DNA of 64,000 nucleotides, from the NCBI RefSeq assembly GCF_016793705.1, contig NZ_JAEULO010000064.1, positions 1 through 64,000 of the forward strand. The letters run 5' to 3'. The position numbers and the translations under genes were made by a program. The stretch comes from Tabrizicola sp. Its GTDB lineage: Bacteria > Pseudomonadota > Alphaproteobacteria > Rhodobacterales > Rhodobacteraceae. The number at the start of each line of letters is the position of its first letter. Positions within the stretch are counted from its first letter, which is position 1. Under the pieces are notes generated by a model that was not told where the DNA came from, made no database searches, and worked only from the letters and a program-made list of their open reading frames with translations. Below, piece by piece: positions 57,354 to 64,000 of this stretch.

Positions 57354-57719
57354 ATTCTTTTGAACCGCCGCCCCATGACCCAACTGGATCCCCGCCTTCG
57401 CGGGGATGACACCCGGCAAAGGCTCCAGCCCCAGATCAACCGCCAAATCCCTCCAGTCCCTGTTTCCCGCCTCGATCAGCGAGACCTTCCACTCCCGATT
57501 CCATTTCTTGATCCGTTTCTCCCGCAGGATCGCCTCGTTGATGTCCGAATGCTGCTCGAACCACACCAGGCGCGAGACGCCGTACCGGCACGTGAACCCC
57601 TCAGCCGTTCCCTCACGATGTTCGACCACCCGGCGCAGCAGATCGTTCGTCACGCCGCAGTACAGCGTGCCGTTCCAACGCGATGCCATAAGGTAGACGA
57701 AGAAATTGAACTCTCGCAT
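57330..57719 (-). CDS. GIY-YIG nuclease-domain protein (YhbQ/UPF0213 type), embedded in repeats
   Basis: 129 residues. The GIY-YIG domain fills about residues 7-85: FVYLMASRWNGTLYCGVT, LLRRVVEHREG, YGVSRLVWFE and the Glu in AILREKRIKKWNREWK. Family members are single-domain nucleases of unclear role. The last ~27 residues (VIPAKAGIQ, SPPTRG) are a translation of repeat copies C and B and are probably not part of the fold. The ATG abuts copy D. It converges on nrdJ. Confidence 0.85.
   Translation of the reverse strand: MREFNFFVYLMASRWNGTLYCGVTNDLLRRVVEHREGTAEGFTCRYGVSRLVWFEQHSDINEAILREKRIKKWNREWKVSLIEAGNRDWRDLAVDLGLEPLPGVIPAKAGIQLGHGAAVQKNGSPPTRG
57386..57411. repeat. palindromic repeat copy C (inverted)
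   Basis: Reverse complement of copy A over 26 nt. It lies inside the 3' coding end of the GIY-YIG gene. Confidence 0.85.
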
Positions 57720-57720
57720 G

Positions 57721-57745
57721 GGTCCCCGCTTTCGCGGGGATGACA
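57721..57745. repeat. palindromic repeat copy D (inverted)
   Basis: Inverted copy with small changes (loop GAAA, GGGGACC end). It begins 1 nt upstream of the GIY-YIG start codon and replaces a normal ribosome site with its GGGGACC end. Confidence 0.85.
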
Positions 57746-57783
57746 GTTGCGCGAAAAGGTGAATGTCCGCTTAACCGCATCGC

Positions 57784-57824
57784 GTGCGCTACAGCGCACC
57801 GCCCCAAGATGCGCTGTAACGCAC
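57784..57824. repeat. imperfect inverted repeat of a second palindromic family
   Basis: GTGCGCTACAGCGCA and TGCGCTGTAACGCAC are reverse complements with one mismatch, 11 nt apart, ending in CCTACG. Each arm is itself palindromic. Same general layout as the pair at 13520 but a different sequence. Confidence 0.65.
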
Positions 57825-57900
57825 CCTACGCTGCTGCAGCGACATCCCCCTTCCCCCCACCACCCTCAATGCTTACCTCTGTCCCGAACGGAGGCCGCCC

Positions 57901-58899
57901 ATGCAGCACTATTCCTACCTCGACCTGGCCCCGATCCCCGAAGGCCACACCGCCGCCGAGGCTCTTGCGGCCACCGTCGACCTCGCCCAGGCCGCCGAAA
58001 AAGCAGGCTTCCACCGCTACTGGCTGGCCGAGCATCACAACATGCCCGGCATCGCCTCCGCCGCGACCCCGGTCCTGATCGGCCATGTCGCCGGTCATAC
58101 GAAAACCATGCGCGTCGGCGCGGGCGGGATCATGCTGCCGAACCACTCCCCCCTCGTGGTGGCCGAACAGTTCGGTACCCTTGCAACCCTCTATCCGAAC
58201 CGGATCGACCTCGGCCTCGGTCGCGCCCCCGGCACCGACATGCTCACCGCCCGTGCCCTCCGCCGCAACATGGCACCCGAGGATACCTTCCCCCAGGACG
58301 TGCAGGAGCTGATCGCCTACCTTGGCGACACGACAGGCCAGGTCCAGGCCATCCCGGGCACCGGCACGAATGTCCCCGTCTGGATCCTCGGCTCCAGCCT
58401 TTTCGGCGCGCAGCTGGCGGCCTGGCTGGGCCTGCCTTACGCCTTCGCCTCGCATTTCGCGCCCGCGCATCTGGACGAGGCGCTGGAGGTCTACCGCCGG
58501 ACCTTCCGCCCTTCGGACCGGCTCGACAAGCCGCACGTCATGATCGCGGTCGGCGTCTCTGCCGCCGCGACCGACGAGGAGGCGACCTATCTCCGCTCCT
58601 CGCAGCTTCTGGCTTTTGCGCGGCTCAGGACCGGACGCCCCGGCCAACTGCCCCGGCCCACCCATGACCTGAGCGAAGTCCCTGTGCCGGTCCTGACCCA
58701 GGCGCGCGCCGCCCTGTCCTGTTCCGCCGTCGGCTCGCCCGAGACCGTGCGGCGTGACCTGGCCGTGCTGATCGCCCGCTACCGCCCGGACGAGATGATG
58801 ATCACCGGGATGATGCACGACCACGATGCCCGCCTCCGATCGCTGGAGATCGCCGCCGGTGTGCTGGCGGACCTGATCACGCCTGCCGCAGCAGCCTGA
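57901..58899 (+). CDS. luciferase-like flavin-dependent monooxygenase
   Basis: 332 residues of the LLM class (bacterial luciferase TIM barrel). The segments [40 protein letters not shown] and [13 protein letters not shown] are typical of the MsnO8/alkanal monooxygenase-like subgroup. CGGAGGCC precedes the ATG. Substrate unknown. Confidence 0.9.
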   Translation: MQHYSYLDLAPIPEGHTAAEALAATVDLAQAAEKAGFHRYWLAEHHNMPGIASAATPVLIGHVAGHTKTMRVGAGGIMLPNHSPLVVAEQFGTLATLYPNRIDLGLGRAPGTDMLTARALRRNMAPEDTFPQDVQELIAYLGDTTGQVQAIPGTGTNVPVWILGSSLFGAQLAAWLGLPYAFASHFAPAHLDEALEVYRRTFRPSDRLDKPHVMIAVGVSAAATDEEATYLRSSQLLAFARLRTGRPGQLPRPTHDLSEVPVPVLTQARAALSCSAVGSPETVRRDLAVLIARYRPDEMMITGMMHDHDARLRSLEIAAGVLADLITPAAAA

Positions 58900-59048
58900 C
58901 ATGGCCCGAAGTCAGGCACGGTCAAGATGTTAACGCCACCCTAACAGAAAATCACAACCAACTGTAATCAAACGAAACTCCAGATTTGTCCACCGTGGAC
59001 ACATCGGCAAGGTTTGACCCCGCCCCCCCCAGCCGCTACCATCCCCGC

Positions 59049-59456
59049 ATGAAGCAGACCCCCGCCCAGGCCCTCCGTGAGACCGGAGTTCGTGTGACCC
59101 GCCAGCGGGAAGTCCTTCTCAAGGTCCTGACGGACTCCGAAGACCACCCCGACGCCGCCGAGCTGCACCGCCGGGCGCGGACCCTCGACGACAGCCTGTC
59201 GCTGGCCACCGTCTACCGCACCCTCTCGGTCCTGGAACGGGAAGGCGTGGTCCTCCGCCTCGCCCTCGAAAACGGCGGGGCGCGGTATGAGGTGGCGGAC
59301 GCCCCCCACCACGACCACATCGTCGACCTCGACAGCGGCCAGATCACCGAATTCCGGTCGGAAAAGATCGAACAGCTCCAGCGCGAGATCGCGGCTGAAC
59401 TCGGCTACGAGATCGTCCACCACCGGATGGAACTCTACTGCCGGAAACGGAGCTAG
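59049..59456 (+). CDS. Fur-family metal-dependent regulator (Fur/Mur type)
   Basis: 135 residues: winged helix (RVTRQREVLLKVL; LATVYRTLSVLEREGVV) then the metal-binding domain (HHDHIVDLDSGQITEF; HHRMELYC). It lacks the C-x2-C pairs of structural zinc sites, as do alphaproteobacterial Fur/Mur proteins, which often sense manganese or iron. The start MKQTPAQALRETG has no strong Shine-Dalgarno. A 15-nt palindrome (TGTCCAC-C-GTGGACA) lies at 58987-59001. Confidence 0.9.
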   Translation: MKQTPAQALRETGVRVTRQREVLLKVLTDSEDHPDAAELHRRARTLDDSLSLATVYRTLSVLEREGVVLRLALENGGARYEVADAPHHDHIVDLDSGQITEFRSEKIEQLQREIAAELGYEIVHHRMELYCRKRS

Positions 59457-59464
59457 CCCGTTCC

Positions 59465-61489
59465 TCAGACCGTCCTCACCAGCCGCAGCGCGTCATAGAT
59501 CGCCGCATGGGTGTTCCGCGCCTCCACGGCATCCCCGATCCGGTAGAGCTGGAACCCCTCCACGGCAGGCTGCGCCCGCCCGTCGATCATCGCCTCATAG
59601 TCCACCGCCCCCTTGTTCCCCGAGAGCGGCTTCAGCTCGAAATACACGTCCGCCAGCGGCAGGGTCCCGGCATTGACGACCACCTGGTCAAAGACCGCCG
59701 TCTTGTCGAGCTTCATGTAGTCCGACCCGACCGTGGCATTCAGCTGGTTCCCCGCCTTTTCCACCGACAGAAGCCGGTAGGTCACGGTGAAGGTCACGTC
59801 CTTGTCCTGCATCGCCCGCATGTAGGGCACCAGGTTCATCGCCATCACCTCCGGCGCGAAGCTGCGGTCGCGGGTCATCACCTCGACCTTGCCGCCCGCC
59901 TCGGCGATCACCTGCGCCGCCTGCAGCGCGGCATGGTCGCCGGCGTCGTCGTAGAGCAGCACGTTCGCCCCCGGCTTCACATCGCCCGAGATGATGTCCC
60001 AGGAAGAGACCACGAGGTCGCTGCCCGCCGACAGGATATCGGTCTGCGGCATCCCCCCGGTTGCGATCACCACCACGTCGGGGTTCTCGGCTGTCACATC
60101 AGCGGCATCCGCCCAGGTGTTGAAGCGGAACTCCACCCCCTTGGCGCTGCACTGGGCCATGCGCCAGTCGATGATGCCGATCATCTCGGACCGCCGCTTC
60201 GACTGCGCCGTCAGCCGGATCTGGCCGCCGGGCCGATCGGCGACCTCGAAGACGACGACCGAATGCCCGCGTTCCGCTGCCACACGGGCCGCTTCCAGCC
60301 CCGCAGGACCGGCGCCGACGACCACGACCTTCTTCTTCACCGCCGCCTTCGCAATCTCATGCGGCATGTGCTGCTCGCGCCCCGTCGAGGGGTTGTGGAT
60401 GCAAAGCGCCATGCCGCCCTGATAGATGCGGTCCAGGCAATAGGTCGCGCCGACGCAGGGGCGGATGTCGTCTTCGCGGCCCTCGACGATCTTGCGCACG
60501 ATATGCGGGTCGGCCATGTGGGCGCGGGTCATCCCCACCATGTCGACCTGGCCCGTCGCCACCGCGTGCCGGGCGGTCGCCACGTCGGGGATGCGGGCGG
60601 CGTGGAGAGTAGGCATCCCGACCTCGGCCCGGATGCGGCCGGCGAAGTCCAGATGGGGCGCGGACCGCATCCCCTGGATCGGGATCATGTCGGTCATCGC
60701 CGGGTCGGTGTGGATGCGGCTTCGGTTGACGTTCAGGTAATCGACCATGCCGGAGTCACGGAACATCTTTCCAAGGGCGATGCCCTCTTCCATGTCGATG
60801 CCGCCCGGCTCCATCTCATCGACGCCGTAGCGCAGGCCGAGGATGATCTTCGACCCGATCCGCCTCCGCACGGCGGCCACGATGTCCAGCGTCAGCCGGG
60901 CGCGGTTCTCCAGACTGCCGCCATAGGGGCCGTCCAGCATGTTGGTCAGCGGCGACATGAACTGGTCGAGGAGGTGGCCGTGGCACAGGAACTCGATCCC
61001 GTCGACGCCCGCGTCCTTCATCCGCTCGGCGGCATCGACATAGTCGCGGATGATCCGGTCGATATCCCAGTCCTCGGCCGGTTTCGGGAAGGCCCGGTGC
61101 GCGGGTTCCCGTTCGTGGGTCGAGGAGACGACGGGCAGCCAGTCGCCCTTGTCCCAGCGGGTGCGGCGGCCGAGGTGCGAAAGCTGGATCATCACCCCGG
61201 CCCCCGCCGCGTGGCAATCGTCGACCAGCCGCTTCATCCACGGCACGATTTCGTCCTTCCAGACCAGGAGGTTCGAGAACACCGGCGGGCTGTCGCGGCT
61301 GACCGAGGCCGAGCCCGCGGTCATCACCATCGCCACCCCGGCCTTGGCGCGTTCCAGATGATAGAGCCGGTAGCGGTCCTTCGGCATCCCGTCGTCGCCA
61401 TAGGCAGGTTCATGGCTGGTGGTCATGATCCGGTTGCGCAGCGTCAGGTGTTTCAGCTGGAACGGCTGGAGGAGGGGATCGTTGGACAT
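59465..61489 (-). CDS. NADH:flavin oxidoreductase / trimethylamine dehydrogenase-like iron-sulfur flavoprotein
   Basis: 674 residues: an FMN TIM barrel (residues 1 to about 370), a [4Fe-4S] cluster site (CVGATYCLDRIYQGGMALC with preceding residues), then an FAD/NAD domain (VVVVGAGPAGLEAARVAAER). This is the layout of trimethylamine dehydrogenase, DgcA/StcD-type N-demethylases and 2,4-dienoyl-CoA reductase. An N-methyl amine demethylase role is plausible. A promoter with a TetR operator over its -35 lies upstream. Confidence 0.9.
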   Translation of the reverse strand: MSNDPLLQPFQLKHLTLRNRIMTTSHEPAYGDDGMPKDRYRLYHLERAKAGVAMVMTAGSASVSRDSPPVFSNLLVWKDEIVPWMKRLVDDCHAAGAGVMIQLSHLGRRTRWDKGDWLPVVSSTHEREPAHRAFPKPAEDWDIDRIIRDYVDAAERMKDAGVDGIEFLCHGHLLDQFMSPLTNMLDGPYGGSLENRARLTLDIVAAVRRRIGSKIILGLRYGVDEMEPGGIDMEEGIALGKMFRDSGMVDYLNVNRSRIHTDPAMTDMIPIQGMRSAPHLDFAGRIRAEVGMPTLHAARIPDVATARHAVATGQVDMVGMTRAHMADPHIVRKIVEGREDDIRPCVGATYCLDRIYQGGMALCIHNPSTGREQHMPHEIAKAAVKKKVVVVGAGPAGLEAARVAAERGHSVVVFEVADRPGGQIRLTAQSKRRSEMIGIIDWRMAQCSAKGVEFRFNTWADAADVTAENPDVVVIATGGMPQTDILSAGSDLVVSSWDIISGDVKPGANVLLYDDAGDHAALQAAQVIAEAGGKVEVMTRDRSFAPEVMAMNLVPYMRAMQDKDVTFTVTYRLLSVEKAGNQLNATVGSDYMKLDKTAVFDQVVVNAGTLPLADVYFELKPLSGNKGAVDYEAMIDGRAQPAVEGFQLYRIGDAVEARNTHAAIYDALRLVRTV

Positions 61490-61533
61490 GGGGGCCCTGG
61501 CCTTTTCGCGGGGGGAATCGTGGTTTGCCACGG

Positions 61534-61562
61534 AGTATGGCAAAACTTGACATAGGTGTCGA
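61534..61562 (-). promoter_or_regulatory. promoter of the flavoprotein gene
   Basis: Minus strand TCGACA, 17-nt spacer, CATACT: 5/6 and 4/6 matches to consensus, about 45 nt upstream of the start. The -35 and most of the spacer lie in the TetR operator. Confidence 0.6.
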
Positions 61563-61568
61563 GTTTTG
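61541..61568. promoter_or_regulatory. TetR-family operator in the divergent interval
   Basis: A 28-nt palindrome: arms CAAAACTTGACA and TGTCGAGTTTTG around TAGG, with a single mismatched pair. It lies between the divergent flavoprotein and TetR genes and overlaps promoter elements of both directions. Confidence 0.75.
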
Positions 61569-61615
61569 TTTCGATCCTCTTGCGCGAAAGGAAGCCGGAG
61601 GGTTAGGTCGGGCGG

Positions 61616-62239
61616 ATGGGCATGGAAAAGACCGAACGCGGCTGGCGGGGAACGCCGGATCTTTGGCTGGATGCGGGCTATGGCCTGCTGGTCGAGGGCG
61701 GCGTCGAGGCGGTGAAGATCATGCCGCTGGCCGAAAGGCTGGGCCTGTCGCGCACCAGTTTCTACTGGCATTTCGCCGACCGCGAGGCGCTGCTGGCCGG
61801 GCTGGTCGCGCGCTGGCAGGCGAAGAACACCGGCAACCTCGTCGCGCGCTGCGAGGCTCCGGCGGCGACCATCACCGAGGCGCTTCTGAACCTGTTCGAC
61901 TGCTGGTACGACGACGCGCTGTTCGACAGCCGGCTGGAGTTCGCGATGCGGACCTGGGCGCTGACCGATACGACGGTTGCGGCAGCGATGAGCGCGGCCG
62001 ATGCCGAGCGTGTGGCGGCTATCACCGCGCTGTTCCACCGCTTCGGCTATAGCGAGACCGAGGCCGATACCCGGGCGCGGACGCTGTATCTGACCCAGGT
62101 CGGCTATATTGCGCTGCGCTCGGAGGAGAGCCTTGAGATCAGGATGGGGCGGAACCCGGCCTATGTGCTGACCTTCTCCGGCGTGGCGCCGACCGAGGCG
62201 GAGATCGCCGCGTTCCAGGCGCGGCACAGGGTCAGGTAA
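61616..62239 (+). CDS. TetR-family transcriptional regulator
   Basis: 207 residues: N-terminal HTH (LAERLGLSRTSFYWHFADREALLAG is the typical TetR recognition region) and a helical ligand domain with tryptophans. It is divergent from the flavoprotein gene and most likely represses it and itself through the operator at 61541. The start may be the ATG at 61616 or 61622. It overlaps the MarR gene by 8 nt tail to tail. Confidence 0.92.
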   Translation: MGMEKTERGWRGTPDLWLDAGYGLLVEGGVEAVKIMPLAERLGLSRTSFYWHFADREALLAGLVARWQAKNTGNLVARCEAPAATITEALLNLFDCWYDDALFDSRLEFAMRTWALTDTTVAAAMSAADAERVAAITALFHRFGYSETEADTRARTLYLTQVGYIALRSEESLEIRMGRNPAYVLTFSGVAPTEAEIAAFQARHRVR

Positions 62240-62651
62240 GCCGCAGGAGCAGTTCCTTCAGCGCAGCGGCTTCCTCGGGCGCCAGCGGCGCGACGGTATC
62301 GGCCGAGACGGCAAGCGCGGTGTCGATCCGGGTTGCGAAAAGCGCGGTCCCCGCCTCGGTCAGGCTGACGGTCAGGCGGCGGCGGTCGGCGGGGTCGGCG
62401 GTGGTCGCAACCAGACCGAGCTTCGCCAGCCGGTCGACCACGCCCTTGATCGTGGCAGCGTCCATTGCCGCGGCGCGGCCGAGGTGGTTCTGCGACACCG
62501 GGCCGATCTCGGCCAGGCGAGCGAGGACGGCGAACTGGGTGGTCGTGACCTCGGGGATGGCGGCGGCGAAGATCGCCAAGTGCCGCTGCGTCACCCGCCG
62601 CAGGATATAGCCGATCTGGTCATCGAGGCGGTAACTTTTGGCATCCGTCAT
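62232..62651 (-). CDS. MarR-family transcriptional regulator
   Basis: 139 residues with the winged HTH (QNHLGRAAAMDAATIKGVVD; LVATTADPADRRRLTVSLTE). The LDDQIGYILRRVTQRHLAIF start is typical of the family. It is divergent from the molybdenum-hydroxylase-type genes, 82 nt apart, so likely their regulator. Confidence 0.92.
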   Translation of the reverse strand: MTDAKSYRLDDQIGYILRRVTQRHLAIFAAAIPEVTTTQFAVLARLAEIGPVSQNHLGRAAAMDAATIKGVVDRLAKLGLVATTADPADRRRLTVSLTEAGTALFATRIDTALAVSADTVAPLAPEEAAALKELLLRLT

Positions 62652-62666
62652 CCTTCCGCGATACGA

Positions 62667-62687
62667 CTTGCGGTTGATCCGTGCAAG
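62667..62687. promoter_or_regulatory. candidate MarR operator
   Basis: CTTGC and GCAAG face each other across 11 nt, 5 nt upstream of the -35 at 62692. Position fits; sequence symmetry is short. Confidence 0.3.
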
Positions 62688-62691
62688 GCTG

Positions 62692-62720
62692 TTGACAGAA
62701 TCCCGAGGGGGTCACAGACT
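62692..62720 (+). promoter_or_regulatory. promoter of the molybdenum-hydroxylase-type genes
   Basis: TTGACA (perfect -35), 17-nt spacer, CAGACT (weak -10) directly upstream of the FAD subunit gene. A weak -10 fits a regulated promoter. Confidence 0.45.
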
Positions 62721-62733
62721 TGTTGTTACGCAA

Positions 62734-63576
62734 ATGAATTCGGGGCTTTCCGTGCCGGACTACGCCCGACCCCAGTCGATGACCGAGGCCCTGCGCTTGC
62801 TGGCCGAATGCGGCTGGCGGGTGCTGGCGGGCGGGACCGACCTTTATCCCGGGGCGGGGACGCGACTGACGGGGCCGGTGCTGGACCTTGGCGGCCTTGC
62901 GCTGTCCAGGATCGAGACCGGGGAGGGGTTGCGCATCGGGGGGGCGACGCCCTGGGCGGCGATTGCCGAGGCCGATCTCCCGCTCGCCTGCCGGGCCTTG
63001 CAGCAGGCCGCGCGGCAGGTGGGCGGACGGCAGGTGCAGGTGGCGGGAACCATAGGCGGGAACCTGTGCAACGCTTCGCCCGCTGCCGACGGGGTGCCAC
63101 CACTCTTGGCGTTGGAGGCGGAGGTGGAGCTGGTCTCGGTCGCTGGGCGGCGGAGGTTGGCGCTGCGGGACTTCCTGCTCGGCCCCCGGCGGACGGCGCT
63201 GAAACCGGGTGAGATCCTGGCGGCAGTGGTGATCCCGGAAGCGGCCCTTGCCGGACGGTCGACCTTCGTGAAGCTGGGCGCGCGGTCGCATCTGGTGATC
63301 TCCATCGCCATGGTCGCTGCGCGGCTGGTGGTTGAGGGCGGGCAGGTGCGCGGGGCTTCGGTGGCCGTCGGGTCCTGTTCGCCCGTCGCTGTCCGGCTTC
63401 CGGCGGTGGAGGCGGCTTTGGCCGGGGCTTCGGTGGCGGAAGCGGTGGACCGGGTGACGGCAGCGGATGTGCAGGCGGCGCTGTCGCCCATCGACGATGT
63501 ACGGGCGACGGCGGATTACAGGCGCGTGGCAGCGGTAGAACTGGTGCGCCGTGCGGTGGCGGAGGCCTTGGCATGA
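62734..63576 (+). CDS. molybdenum hydroxylase FAD-binding subunit (CoxM/XdhB-like)
   Basis: 280 residues. The FAD motifs [17 protein letters not shown] and [19 protein letters not shown] define the medium subunit of xanthine dehydrogenase / CO dehydrogenase-type enzymes. The ATG at 62734 lacks a good Shine-Dalgarno; a GTG at 62752 is an alternative. It overlaps the next gene by 4 nt. Confidence 0.93.
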   Translation: MNSGLSVPDYARPQSMTEALRLLAECGWRVLAGGTDLYPGAGTRLTGPVLDLGGLALSRIETGEGLRIGGATPWAAIAEADLPLACRALQQAARQVGGRQVQVAGTIGGNLCNASPAADGVPPLLALEAEVELVSVAGRRRLALRDFLLGPRRTALKPGEILAAVVIPEAALAGRSTFVKLGARSHLVISIAMVAARLVVEGGQVRGASVAVGSCSPVAVRLPAVEAALAGASVAEAVDRVTAADVQAALSPIDDVRATADYRRVAAVELVRRAVAEALA

Positions 63577-64000
63577 TCCGCTTCGCGCTGAACGGGGTGA
63601 TGGTCGCGGTGGAGGCGCCGCCGACGGAGCGGCTGTCGCTGATGTTGCGCGAGCGGTTGGGCAAGGTCGGCACGAAGGTCGGCTGCGACGCGGGCGATTG
63701 CGGGGCCTGCACGGTCCTGCTGGACGGGGCGGCGGTCTGCGCCTGCCTGACCCCCGCCGCGCGGGTCGAGGGGCGGGCGGTGACGACGGTCGAGGGCGAG
63801 ACGCCCGAACTGACGTTGCTGCGCGCCAGTTTCCATGCCCATGGCGCGGCGCAATGCGGCATCTGCACACCGGGGATGCTGCTGGCGGCGGCGGAATTGC
63901 TGACACGCAACGCTCGGCCGTCCGAGACCGAAGTGGAGCAAGCGCTTGGTGGCGTCCTCTGCCGCTGCACCGGCTATCGCAGCATCATCGCTGCGGTGGT
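63573..64000 (+). CDS. molybdenum hydroxylase [2Fe-2S] subunit (CoxS/XdhA-like), partial
   Basis: 142 residues up to the window edge with no stop. It holds both [2Fe-2S] motifs: [15 protein letters not shown] and C in VCACL, then QCGICTPGM and CRCTGY. This is essentially the whole small-subunit fold, so the end is near unless it is fused to the large subunit. The molybdopterin subunit should lie just beyond the window. It may oxidise a purine, nicotinate-like or aldehyde substrate. Confidence 0.93.
   Translation, partial: MIRFALNGVMVAVEAPPTERLSLMLRERLGKVGTKVGCDAGDCGACTVLLDGAAVCACLTPAARVEGRAVTTVEGETPELTLLRASFHAHGAAQCGICTPGMLLAAAELLTRNARPSETEVEQALGGVLCRCTGYRSIIAAV

Noticed and set aside
57234-57824. 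CRISPR array
   Set aside because: Repeats are inverted in pairs, irregularly spaced and flank a gene; no cas genes are present.

Overview
The window looks like chromosome of a high-GC alphaproteobacterium of the Rhodobacteraceae (Rhodobacter/Paracoccus relatives). The support is a full Rhodobacter-type gene transfer agent (GTA) head-tail cluster, a pdhA-pdhB-pdhC operon whose E1-beta carries its own lipoyl domain, a B12-dependent ribonucleotide reductase, and the family's typical short palindromic intergenic repeats. Species cannot be named from this sequence. There is no rRNA, CRISPR array, insertion sequence or integrase.

Layout. 65-186: initiator tRNA and its terminator. 262-10328: an accessory catabolic module, with an IclR-type regulator divergent from a self-sufficient cytochrome P450 (P450-reductase-ferredoxin fusion), an aldehyde dehydrogenase, a taurine/sulfonate-type ABC importer with two permeases, and a sulfatase-family hydrolase without a signal peptide. 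10631-17241: fatty-acid and envelope genes (atypical SDR, fabD, fabG, acpP, a ureohydrolase with an altered metal motif, fabF, mltG). 17434-31300: complete GTA cluster g1 to g15, with RNA hairpins before g1 and on both sides of the major capsid gene. 31512-34543: cysE, then an acyltransferase/CdsA-like/CDP-alcohol transferase trio.

34629-43675: central metabolism, mostly on the minus strand (pdhA-pdhB-pdhC, a DivIC/FtsB-like protein, fda, pgk, tyrS) with two cyclophilins on plus. 43731-53062: anmK, rarD, a translationally coupled rluE-type/cupin/desaturase operon, an amino-acid-oxidase-like flavoprotein, eno, two EamA transporters and a DUF533 protein with four internal repeats. 53316-57217: nrdJ behind a promoter whose -10 is covered by a match to the NrdR box. 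57234-57824: a small GIY-YIG nuclease gene embedded in four palindromic repeats. 57901-64000: a luciferase-like monooxygenase, a Fur-family regulator, a trimethylamine-dehydrogenase-like flavoprotein controlled by a divergent TetR gene with a clear operator, and a MarR regulator divergent from the first two subunits of a molybdenum hydroxylase; the latter runs off the window.

How the parts work together. The first 10 kb plausibly import and degrade one organic compound: import, release of sulfate (or a related ester group), P450 oxidation or dealkylation, then aldehyde oxidation under IclR control. The GTA cluster encodes a small tailed particle that packages host DNA; its gene order and sizes show no decay. 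The remaining genes are mostly housekeeping. The items most worth following up are the P450/sulfatase module, the repeat-embedded GIY-YIG gene, the NrdR-controlled promoter, the palindromic repeat read in frame inside pdhC, the SDR and ureohydrolase with replaced catalytic residues, and the divergent phospholipid-type trio.
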